In this document: piece after piece, positions 1 to 6,438 of the stretch
Layout of the letters: the number at the start of each line of letters is the position of its first letter
Position numbering within the stretch: position 1 is the stretch's first letter
NCBI GenBank assembly: GCA_030043855.1
Contig: JASHWW010000177.1
Span: forward strand, 1-8,197
DNA length: 8,197 nt
Source: Thermoplasmata archaeon
GTDB lineage: Archaea > Thermoplasmatota > Thermoplasmata > Lutacidiplasmatales > UBA184
Direction: 5' to 3'
Notes under the pieces: model-generated
What the model was told of the DNA's origin: nothing
The model's input: the letters and a program-made list of their open reading frames with translations, nothing else
Databases searched by the model: none
Position numbers and translations under genes: made by a program

Positions 1-3000
1 CTCGCGCTGGTCGTGATGCTGATCGTCCCGAACATCTGGATCTCGATCGACGCGGGGATCCCCGGGAACACCAAGGAGCAGTTCGCCTCCCAGGTCCAGT
101 CGACGATCCCGTCGTGGCTCTCCCTCAACCAGTCGGCCCCGGCCTCCAACATCTTCGGGGCGGCGGGGGTGTCGCTCGACACGCCGAACCAGTACGATAG
201 CGCGGGCTACAACTGGCTCGCGACGCAGGACGTGAACACCCCCGAAGCGTCGCGCCCCGCGTTCATCAGTTGGTGGGATTACGGGTTCCAGGCGATCGAC
301 CAGGGACAGCACCCGAGCGTCGCCGACAATTTCCAGAACGGGATCGATCCGGCGGGCCAGTTCCTCCTCTCGCAGAACGAGTCGGGGGCGATCGCGGTGC
401 TCGCGACCACGCTCCTGCAGGCGGAGCAGCGCGACACCGGGCTCGCCTACCTTCCGCCGGCCCTGAACGTGATCCTCGCCCGCGACGGGCTCAACCTGAC
501 GACGCTCCACAACCTCCTCGTGAACACGAGCTACGACTACTCCCTCGTCGTCGCGCACCCCGACCGGTACCTCCCGGTCGATCCGACGACGCTCACCCTC
601 GACAACGCGATGTACCTCGCGGTCGAGTACTACCTCGCCACCGCCCTCCCCCTCTCGGGCGTGGCGCAGGTCTACAACAACATCCAGGCGTACACGGGAT
701 GGACGATCCGCTACGCGATGGCGGATACCCGACTGTTTCCGTTCAGCGGCACCGACACGGGCATCTACTACGCTCCGGCGGAGCTGACCGGGCGGGTCAT
801 CGACGCGGCCGGGCTGCCGGACACGTTCTTCAACGTCACCGTGCTGGGCTCCGACGGGAACACCTACCCCGCGGACGCCGTCCCGCCGGGGATCACGGCG
901 GTCCAGTACAACATCAACTATTTCGCGCCGTTTTACAACTCGATGATCTACCGGACGTACATCGGGTACAACGGGACCGACATCGGACTCTCCGGCGGGA
1001 TCCCGGGGCTCGAGGGGGCCGCCGCGAGCGAGCCGATCGAGCCCGGCTGGATGCTGCAGCACTTCATGGTCGTCTACCAGACCGCGTACGTCTGCCCGGG
1101 CCAGAAGAACGCGCCCAGCGGCGCCTCCTGCTTCGTCGCGGCGAACACCCCGGCCGCGAAGCGGATCGCGAACCAGACGAACGGGACCGTGGACACCTCG
1201 GCGATCAGCTACTTCCAGGGCGGCGAGTCGATGCTCGCCTACTACCCCGGCGAGCCGATGATCGGCGCCGTCACCCTCCCGAACGGCCAGCCCGTCTCGG
1301 GCGTGCGGCTCACCGTCTACGACCAGTGGGGGATCCCGCACCAGACGGTCGTGACGGGCGCCGACGGGTCGTACAACCTCGTCCTCCCGCCGGGGAACGA
1401 CACGATCAACGTGACCGAAGGACAGTTCAGCGGGCTGGAGCAGGCGGGGACGATCGTCCTCGACTCCCTCAAGATCTATGTCCCGAACGCGATCGGCTAC
1501 AGCCTGGACGCCCAGAACCTCTACCAGATGATCCACCTCTCGCCGTCGACCGTCGAGGGGACGGTCTTCTGGAACGTCGCGAACAACACGACGTACGACC
1601 CGCTGCTCGACCCGATCGCGTCGGGGGCCCACGTCGTGCTGTGGGGGGACAACCTCTCGAAGCAGACCGCGGTCACCGACCCGAGCGGGACGTACCAGAT
1701 CTCCAACGTCCCCCCGGGCATCTACCAGTTCTCCGTCCTCGTGGGCGGTCACAACTACACGCAGACGGCCGTGACGGTCGAAGCGGGTCAGGTGGTGAAT
1801 GCGACCGCGCCGCTGACGCCGGGGAAGGTCTCCGGGGTCGTCATCGGCCCGGCGAGCGCCGTCATTCCCGGCGCGACCGTCGTGCTCGCGAACGCGAGCG
1901 GCACCGTCGCGACCACGACGTCGACCGCCGACGGCAACTTCACGCTCGGCAACCTCCCGCCGGGCAACTTCACCGTCTCCGCCTCGCTCCCCGGGACCGT
2001 GTACCGCTCCGCGGCCGTCCCCGTGACGCTCGCGACGGAAGGGGCGACCGCGACGACGAACCTGACGGTCGTCGCGTCCACGCCGATCTCCGTCACGGTC
2101 GAACTCGGCGGCGTCCCGGCCGCGAATCTGCCCGTGCGGTTCACGCCCGTCCCGTCGTTCGCCAACGAGTCCGCCTCCCCGCTGGCGTCGCTCCGGGCCG
2201 CCGCCGGTAACGGGAGCGTCGCGATGACCTCGGCGCAGGGGATCGCCTCGATCGCGCTGCCGTACGGCAACTACTCCGTCTACGTGCTCGGCTACGTCGG
2301 GGGGAAGCTGTACGCCGGGCTCGCCACCGTCGCGGCGCCCGCGACGTTCGCCTCGGGCGCCCCGGTGATCTCGCTCGCCCCGGCGGTGACGCTCACGGGC
2401 TCGGTCGCGACGCTCCCGTCGGCGAACGCCACCGCGGTCGTCGCGTATGCGAGCTCCGGCGGGAGCACCACCGCCTGGACCGCGACGAACGGAAGCTACG
2501 TGCTGCGTCTCCCGGCCGGCGCGTACAGCCTCCTCGCCCTCCAGGGGACGACCGACAAGACCCAGCCGGTCTACTCGGCGATCGCCTCCGTCACGCTCGC
2601 GGGACCGACCACGGTCAACCTCCATCCGACCACGGCGATCGCCCCGCGGTTCGTGGTCGGGACGACGCTGCCGGACGGGGCGTTCTACGCCGCGGCGAAC
2701 GCCTCGGTCACGATCTCCGCCGGGCCCACGGGCCCGTCGGTCCCGGTGGCGGTCGGCAGCAACGGGTCGGCCGCCGCCTACGTTCCCGCGACGCTCCCGA
2801 TCTCCGCGCCGTCGTACTGCGTGGCCGCCTCCGCGCCGGGGTACGTGGGGTCGCGCGAGTGCGGGCTCACCCCGACGGCCCTCGCCGACCTGACGGAGTT
2901 CCCGCTCGGTCTCGGGACGGTCGCCGTCACCTTGCGCGTCCTGGGCCTGCCGGCGGGCACGCCGATCACGGTGAACTTCACGGCCGAGAGTCCGACCGCG

Positions 3001-5127
3001 GTGGACCGGAACGTCACCGGCGGCCCGACCTTCTCCCTCGCGCTTCCCCCGGGCGAGTACGGCGTCGGAGCCCGGGCGACGATCGGGAACGGCACCACGG
3101 TCTATCTACCTCCGACACTGCTCTCGACCGAGATCCCGTTCGGGGCGACGATCTCGCAGCTGACGCTCCTCGTGATCGCCCAGATCAACTCGACCGGCAC
3201 GCTCGCGGTCCCGAGCGGGATCGCCACCGGGAACGTCACCGTCGCGCTGTCGTCGCCGGTGATGAACATCACCGTCAACGGAACCGCGTTCACGAAGGGC
3301 TTCTACGTCGCGCCCGGGAGCTACACGGCGCACGTCGAGGCGACGAGCGGGGCGACGACCTACGTCAACCTCACGCGGATCTACGTGAGCAGCTCGGGCG
3401 TGGTGACGCCGAAGCTCGTCCTCAGCCGCGCGGGGGTGACCCTGAGCGGCACCGTGACGTCGGTGGTGGGAACCCCGCTGAAGCTGAACGGGACCCTCAC
3501 GCTCCGTAGCAGTACGGGCGTCACCGTCCAGACGCCGATCGGCTCGGGCTCCTTCTCGACGGTCCTGGCCCCGAACGCGACGTACCGTCCGTTCGCGAAC
3601 GCGACGGTCGCGACGTCCGGCCCGAACGGCACGTACAACGTGGCGTGGTCGGCGGTCGCGCAGGCGACGTGCACGATCGGCGCCACGAACGCCGAGTGCG
3701 CGGTCCCGATGGCGTCGACCGTCCAGACCGTCTGGCTGAACGGCACCCTCTCCAGTCCCGGCGTGCCGGGACTGATCAACGGGACCGTGCGGCTGGTCGG
3801 GCCGTACCCGTACGCGAACGTCACGCTCCTCAACACGACGACCGGCGCGTTCAGCGCCCGGGTCCTGCCCGGGGCGTACGGCGTCTACGCCTCGGGCGGC
3901 GGCGGGTCGGAGCCGCTCGCGACGTTCGCGTCCGCCCTCGCCCTCCCGTCGACGCAGGGGTCGAACCTCTCCCTCTCGCTCGCGCCGACCTGGATCGACA
4001 CGATCTCCGTCACCGGACCGAACGCGTCCGTCGGACACGCCGGGTTCGCGAACCTCACCGTCACGAACGACTTCGGGTACCGCGCGTACTATCCGCTCGT
4101 GACCCCGGGAACGAGCGTCCGCGTCGCCCTCCCGGTCGGGACGTACGTCGTCGCCGCGGTCGCCCCCGGATCGCTGAACGGCGTCGCGGGCACCGCCACG
4201 GCCCAGGCGACCGTCGCCGTGGTGAGCGGGAACGTCGGCACCGTCCTGGAGCTCAACGTCACCGTCGTGCGGGCCGTCGCCGCGAACCTGGTCGGTCCCA
4301 CGAGCGTGGTCGTGAACGCCGGCGGCAGCGCCTCGTTCGCGTTCTCGGTCCGGAACGCCGGGAACGTGCCGATCACGGTCCACCCGGTCGGCGCTCCGGC
4401 GTACTGGTCGTTCAACTTCACGATGGGCAACGTGACGCTCGCCCCGAACGGGGCGTCCGTCTCCGGGGAGGCGCGGATCACGGTCCCCGCGGCGACCCCC
4501 GTCGATCATCCGGGGGTGACGATCTCGTTCGCGCTCGCCAACGGCACGATCGTCGGGAAGACGTCCGTCTCCCCGACGGTCAACGTCGTCGGCTACTACG
4601 GCGTGGCGATCGGCCGGTCGACGGCCGCGCCCGAGGTCGGTGCGAGCACGGCGGTGCTGCCGTTCTACGTGACGGACACGGGCAACTCGAAGGAGACGAT
4701 CCTTCTCACGGTCGTGGACCAGAACCGGATCGAGTCGGACGGCTGGAAGGTCCTGTTCATCGGCCAGACGGCGGGGGCCGCGTACACGCTCAGCCTCTCC
4801 GCCGGCCAGAACTCGACCCAGCACGTCAACCTGACCGCGACCTCGGCAATCTTCATCCCGCCGCTCTCCGCGACGGTCATGGCGACGGTGCTGAACGCCT
4901 CGGGTGCGGCGAGCGCGTCGGTGACGCTCTCGGTGCCGACCGGCTACGTTCGGGTCTCGACGGCGAACTCCACCGCCCTCGTGATCACCGGACCGTCGAT
5001 CGGGGGCGCCCCCTCGTCCCTCCCCGACTGGCTGATCCCGCTCCTCTCGTTCGTGCCGGCGCTCGCGCTGGTGGTCGCGGTCGTGACGTACCGGTGGTGG
5101 CGGACCCGGCGGTGGACCCGGCGATGA
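1..5127 (+). CDS. aglB: AglB/STT3 oligosaccharyltransferase, 5'-truncated by the window, with giant repeat tail
   Basis: This is the C-terminal 1708 residues of an archaeal oligosaccharyltransferase, which transfers a lipid-linked glycan to Asn in N-X-S/T sequons on the outer membrane face. The reading frame is open at base 1 and starts inside a hydrophobic helix (residues 1-16), so the N-terminal membrane domain lies upstream. W91-W92-D93-Y94-G95 is the STT3 signature that helps bind the sequon. Family-like segments follow: MADTRLFP (about 240-247) and NSMIYRTYIGY (about 313-323), near where the DK/MI motif is expected. From about residue 420 the chain becomes tandem beta-sandwich repeats (to about 1420), then two CARDB/NEW3-like domains (about 1425-1650), then one membrane helix (about 1677-1700) and an Arg/Trp-rich end. 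AglB proteins are usually roughly 600-1000 residues, so this tail is exceptionally long. The tail holds most of the roughly 53 sequons in the visible chain. All six cysteines occur as close pairs. The stop overlaps the next gene. The enzyme identity is secure; the tail's role is unknown. Confidence 0.93.
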   Translation, partial: LALVVMLIVPNIWISIDAGIPGNTKEQFASQVQSTIPSWLSLNQSAPASNIFGAAGVSLDTPNQYDSAGYNWLATQDVNTPEASRPAFISWWDYGFQAIDQGQHPSVADNFQNGIDPAGQFLLSQNESGAIAVLATTLLQAEQRDTGLAYLPPALNVILARDGLNLTTLHNLLVNTSYDYSLVVAHPDRYLPVDPTTLTLDNAMYLAVEYYLATALPLSGVAQVYNNIQAYTGWTIRYAMADTRLFPFSGTDTGIYYAPAELTGRVIDAAGLPDTFFNVTVLGSDGNTYPADAVPPGITAVQYNINYFAPFYNSMIYRTYIGYNGTDIGLSGGIPGLEGAAASEPIEPGWMLQHFMVVYQTAYVCPGQKNAPSGASCFVAANTPAAKRIANQTNGTVDTSAISYFQGGESMLAYYPGEPMIGAVTLPNGQPVSGVRLTVYDQWGIPHQTVVTGADGSYNLVLPPGNDTINVTEGQFSGLEQAGTIVLDSLKIYVPNAIGYSLDAQNLYQMIHLSPSTVEGTVFWNVANNTTYDPLLDPIASGAHVVLWGDNLSKQTAVTDPSGTYQISNVPPGIYQFSVLVGGHNYTQTAVTVEAGQVVNATAPLTPGKVSGVVIGPASAVIPGATVVLANASGTVATTTSTADGNFTLGNLPPGNFTVSASLPGTVYRSAAVPVTLATEGATATTNLTVVASTPISVTVELGGVPAANLPVRFTPVPSFANESASPLASLRAAAGNGSVAMTSAQGIASIALPYGNYSVYVLGYVGGKLYAGLATVAAPATFASGAPVISLAPAVTLTGSVATLPSANATAVVAYASSGGSTTAWTATNGSYVLRLPAGAYSLLALQGTTDKTQPVYSAIASVTLAGPTTVNLHPTTAIAPRFVVGTTLPDGAFYAAANASVTISAGPTGPSVPVAVGSNGSAAAYVPATLPISAPSYCVAASAPGYVGSRECGLTPTALADLTEFPLGLGTVAVTLRVLGLPAGTPITVNFTAESPTAVDRNVTGGPTFSLALPPGEYGVGARATIGNGTTVYLPPTLLSTEIPFGATISQLTLLVIAQINSTGTLAVPSGIATGNVTVALSSPVMNITVNGTAFTKGFYVAPGSYTAHVEATSGATTYVNLTRIYVSSSGVVTPKLVLSRAGVTLSGTVTSVVGTPLKLNGTLTLRSSTGVTVQTPIGSGSFSTVLAPNATYRPFANATVATSGPNGTYNVAWSAVAQATCTIGATNAECAVPMASTVQTVWLNGTLSSPGVPGLINGTVRLVGPYPYANVTLLNTTTGAFSARVLPGAYGVYASGGGGSEPLATFASALALPSTQGSNLSLSLAPTWIDTISVTGPNASVGHAGFANLTVTNDFGYRAYYPLVTPGTSVRVALPVGTYVVAAVAPGSLNGVAGTATAQATVAVVSGNVGTVLELNVTVVRAVAANLVGPTSVVVNAGGSASFAFSVRNAGNVPITVHPVGAPAYWSFNFTMGNVTLAPNGASVSGEARITVPAATPVDHPGVTISFALANGTIVGKTSVSPTVNVVGYYGVAIGRSTAAPEVGASTAVLPFYVTDTGNSKETILLTVVDQNRIESDGWKVLFIGQTAGAAYTLSLSAGQNSTQHVNLTATSAIFIPPLSATVMATVLNASGAASASVTLSVPTGYVRVSTANSTALVITGPSIGGAPSSLPDWLIPLLSFVPALALVVAVVTYRWWRTRRWTRR
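271..285 (+). other. WWDYG catalytic-domain motif of STT3/AglB
   Basis: These five codons read W-W-D-Y-G within the context FISWWDYGFQAIDQG. WWDYG is the most conserved motif of STT3, AglB and PglB and forms part of the pocket that recognises the Ser/Thr of the sequon. It sits about 75 residues after the last membrane helix, as expected in this family. It is intact here, which argues that the enzyme is functional despite its unusual tail. Confidence 0.95.
1255..4260 (+). repeat. About eleven tandem carboxypeptidase-regulatory/Ig-like repeats in the AglB tail
   Basis: The protein here repeats a degenerate unit whose hallmark is G-x-[YF]-x-L then [P/A]-PG-x-[YF], the turn-strand signature of carboxypeptidase regulatory-like beta-sandwiches. 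I place the hallmark near 1363, 1684, 1930, 2230, 2485, 2755, 3019, 3295, 3541, 3841 and 4108, so spacing is 246-321 bases, or about 82-107 residues. The first three (DGSYNLVLPPG, SGTYQISNVPPG, DGNFTLGNLPPG) are classical. The unit near 2755 and the one near 3541 are weak. DNA identity between units is low, so the expansion is old rather than a recent tandem duplication. Composition is rich in Ala, Val, Thr, Gly and Ser and poor in Lys. Most units carry one or more sequons. Confidence 0.8.
4270..4950 (+). other. Two CARDB/NEW3-like beta domains near the AglB C terminus
   Basis: The first domain begins near LVGPTSVVVNAGGSASFAF and continues through SVRNAGNVPITV. The second begins near YYGVAIGRSTAAPEVGAS and continues through YVTDTGNSKETI and a WKVLF strand. 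The pattern 'baseline-setting strand, V-x-N-x-G-N, then W in a later strand' is typical of CARDB and alpha-galactosidase-NEW3 domains, which are common just before the membrane anchor of archaeal surface proteins. They differ from the upstream repeats in lacking the PPG-x-Y turn. They probably act as a membrane-proximal stalk. The domain family name is by pattern recognition only. Confidence 0.6.
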
Positions 5128-5129
5128 TG
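5124..5129 (+). promoter_or_regulatory. aglB stop / downstream start overlap (translational coupling site)
   Basis: The bases read ATGATG. The TGA at 5125-5127 ends aglB, and the two ATG codons in the other frame (5124 and 5127) can both start the next gene. There is no strong Shine-Dalgarno sequence upstream, only GGTGG-type runs. Initiation by ribosomes that have just terminated on aglB is therefore the likely mechanism. Confidence 0.6.
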
Positions 5130-5954
5130 CGTCGCGGTCTCCTGGCCGGCGGCCTGGCGCTGCTCGCGGTCCTGGGCACGCTCGCGGGCGCCGGCTTCGG
5201 ATCCGGTGCGCCGGCGATCGCCGCCCTCGCGCCGGCGAGCACCCCGGTCACCGGCAACGTCACCGGCCCGTCGATCCTGGCGTGGAACACCCACGCGAAC
5301 TACTTCGTGAACGGCACGGGCGGTCCCGCGTTCGCGCCGAACGGGACGCAGGTCGGCAACCTGACCTGGTGGATCTCGCTGCTCGCGGCGAACTCGACCG
5401 GCACCACGATCACCCCGACGGAGGGGGCGATCGTCGGCGGCAACGCGTCGCTGACGGTCCTCACGGTCGCCAACATCACCGAGCCGCTGACGATCGCGGT
5501 GATGCTGTCGTCGACGTACCTGACGCAGAACGTCACGACCAACTTCACCTACACGCTGCACATCGTGCAGCCGTACGTCGTCGCGGCGACGCTCGTCTGC
5601 GGTCCGAGCGCCGGGGTGGCGTCGTTCGCGGTCACGGTCCAGCTGGACGGGACCACGGTCGGAACCGTCACGGTCCCGTCGCTCCTGGCGAACCAGACCT
5701 ACCACCTCTCGTACAAGTACGCCGTGCTCTCGCTCGGGAGCGGCTGGCACACGTTCACGATCTCGCTCGCGTCGCTCCACGGGCTCGTCCGGTTCTCGGG
5801 CGGCGCCACGGTCTACTCGCAGTCGTTCTACGTGCCGGGCCCGTCGACGAGCTACACGCTGTGGTACGTCGCCGGGTTCGTCGCGTTCTTCGGGGCCATC
5901 TTTATATTGCTCACCCGGGTGGCCGCGCGCCGGCGCGGCGCGGTGAAGCGCTAG
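5124..5954 (+). CDS. Small secreted, C-terminally membrane-anchored surface protein
   Basis: I do not recognise a named family. The 276-residue product starts with a basic MMRRG segment and an Ala/Leu/Gly-rich hydrophobic stretch (about 5-30), a clear signal peptide. A Thr/Val/Asn-rich ectodomain of about 210 residues with a beta-sandwich look follows, then one membrane helix (about 247-266) and a basic tail ending ARRRGAVKR. The ectodomain carries ten N-X-S/T sequons, so it is a likely N-glycoprotein. It has a single cysteine. The ATG at 5124 overlaps the aglB stop in an ATGATG arrangement, and the second ATG at 5127 would also serve, giving one residue less. I chose 5124 because it gives ATGA coupling. 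The longer open frame upstream is a shadow of aglB. The overlap suggests co-translation with AglB and perhaps a role as its partner, substrate or surface-layer component. Its last codons contain the promoter candidate for the next genes. Confidence 0.85.
   Translation: MMRRGLLAGGLALLAVLGTLAGAGFGSGAPAIAALAPASTPVTGNVTGPSILAWNTHANYFVNGTGGPAFAPNGTQVGNLTWWISLLAANSTGTTITPTEGAIVGGNASLTVLTVANITEPLTIAVMLSSTYLTQNVTTNFTYTLHIVQPYVVAATLVCGPSAGVASFAVTVQLDGTTVGTVTVPSLLANQTYHLSYKYAVLSLGSGWHTFTISLASLHGLVRFSGGATVYSQSFYVPGPSTSYTLWYVAGFVAFFGAIFILLTRVAARRRGAVKR
5901..5908 (+). promoter_or_regulatory. Candidate archaeal TATA box inside the end of the surface-protein gene
   Basis: TTTATATT lies in otherwise very GC-rich DNA, 62 bases before the zinc-ribbon start codon. 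It matches the archaeal TATA-box consensus. A start of transcription about 25-28 bases downstream would fall near 5930 and leave a leader of roughly 40 bases. In the overlapping gene it forces the codons TTT, ATA and TTG in a row. ATA appears nowhere else in frame that I could find, which suggests selection on the DNA element. The bases just upstream (GGGGCCATC) are not a convincing purine-rich BRE. It would separate transcription of the zinc-ribbon/aEF1-beta unit from aglB. Confidence 0.55.
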
Positions 5955-5969
5955 CGGCGGGTCGTTCCG

Positions 5970-6143
5970 ATGGCAGCGCAGGTCGAGCTCCGATGCACCT
6001 CCTGCGGGCGCGCCGTCCCGGCGAAGGGCGCCACCCAGTTCCTCTGCCCCCAGTGCGGCGAGGTCGCGATCGGCCGGTGCGCCCGGTGCCGGGACCAGAG
6101 CGTCGGGTACACCTGCCCGAAGTGCGGCTTCGAGGGTCCGTAG
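5970..6143 (+). CDS. Zinc-ribbon micro-protein, HVO_2753-like (DUF1610 type)
   Basis: This 57-residue protein contains four CxxC pairs: C9/C12, C26/C29, C37/C40 and C49/C52. The pattern is CTSCG, CPQCG, CARCR, CPKCG and it ends GFEGP. That gives two zinc sites. The layout and length match the small archaeal zinc-finger family represented by HVO_2753 of Haloferax volcanii, often annotated as a zinc-ribbon RNA-binding protein. In Euryarchaeota it commonly sits directly before the aEF1-beta gene, as here, with 9 bases between them. The start ATG at 5970 is the natural one, as it places the first CxxC at residues 9-12. No strong ribosome-binding site is visible. A role in RNA or ribosome biology is inferred from the fold and neighbour; the exact function is not established. 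Confidence 0.93.
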   Translation: MAAQVELRCTSCGRAVPAKGATQFLCPQCGEVAIGRCARCRDQSVGYTCPKCGFEGP

Positions 6144-6152
6144 GCAGGGTCC

Positions 6153-6419
6153 ATGGGACAGGTCGCCGTCCTCTTCCGGTTGATGCCGCAGGCGGTCGAC
6201 TCCGACCTGGAGGCGATCGCGAAGGCGGCCCGCGCCGCCGTACCCGCCGGGGTCACCGTCCGGGGGATGCAGGTGAAGGACATCGCCTTCGGGCTCCGCG
6301 CGCTCCTCGTCTCCGTCGTGATGCACGACGCGGGCGGGGTCCTCGAAGCGACCGAGCAGGCGCTCGCCCAGGTGCCGCACGTCGAGTCGGTCGAGGTGAT
6401 GGAAGAGGGGCTGCTGTAG
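6153..6419 (+). CDS. ef1B: Translation elongation factor 1-beta (aEF1-beta)
   Basis: The 88-residue product matches archaeal EF1-beta, the nucleotide-exchange factor that promotes GDP release from EF1-alpha so it can reload with GTP. It is the small ferredoxin-like alpha/beta domain equivalent to the C-terminal exchange domain of eukaryotic EF1B. Recognisable segments are the opening VAVLFRLMP strand, the VDSDLEAIAKAAR helix, the VKDIAFGLRALLVSVVM core, and the closing HVESVEVMEEGLL. Its length is typical (about 88-90). The ATG at 6153 is preceded by a weak purine run (CAGGG). It follows the zinc-ribbon gene after 9 bases and probably shares its transcript. A membrane hydrolase gene follows 19 bases downstream. 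Confidence 0.96.
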   Translation: MGQVAVLFRLMPQAVDSDLEAIAKAARAAVPAGVTVRGMQVKDIAFGLRALLVSVVMHDAGGVLEATEQALAQVPHVESVEVMEEGLL

Positions 6420-6438
6420 GCGCGCCCCTACCCCGCCC

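Noticed and set aside
270..2210. Plus-strand open frame of 646 codons inside the catalytic part of aglB
   Set aside because: It is out of frame with the WWDYG-containing protein and very Arg-rich, so it is a shadow.
3106..4824. Long minus-strand open frame (572 codons) opposite the AglB tail
   Set aside because: Its translation is Arg/Asp/Gly-rich without hydrophobic core patterning, as expected for a shadow of GC-rich coding DNA; the plus-strand frame has clear domains.
3645..5123. Upstream extension of the surface-protein frame
   Set aside because: The extension lies within aglB in another frame and is Arg-rich noise. The signal peptide right after 5124 marks the true start.
1255..5127. 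The AglB tail as a separate adhesin gene
   Set aside because: There is no stop, no convincing internal start with a signal peptide, and the first repeat follows the AglB domain without a gap, so a single protein is the better reading.
6420..6438. Possible promoter or terminator between aEF1-beta and the membrane hydrolase
   Set aside because: The 19-base gap is GC-rich with no TATA-like element or T-run; read-through from upstream is more likely.
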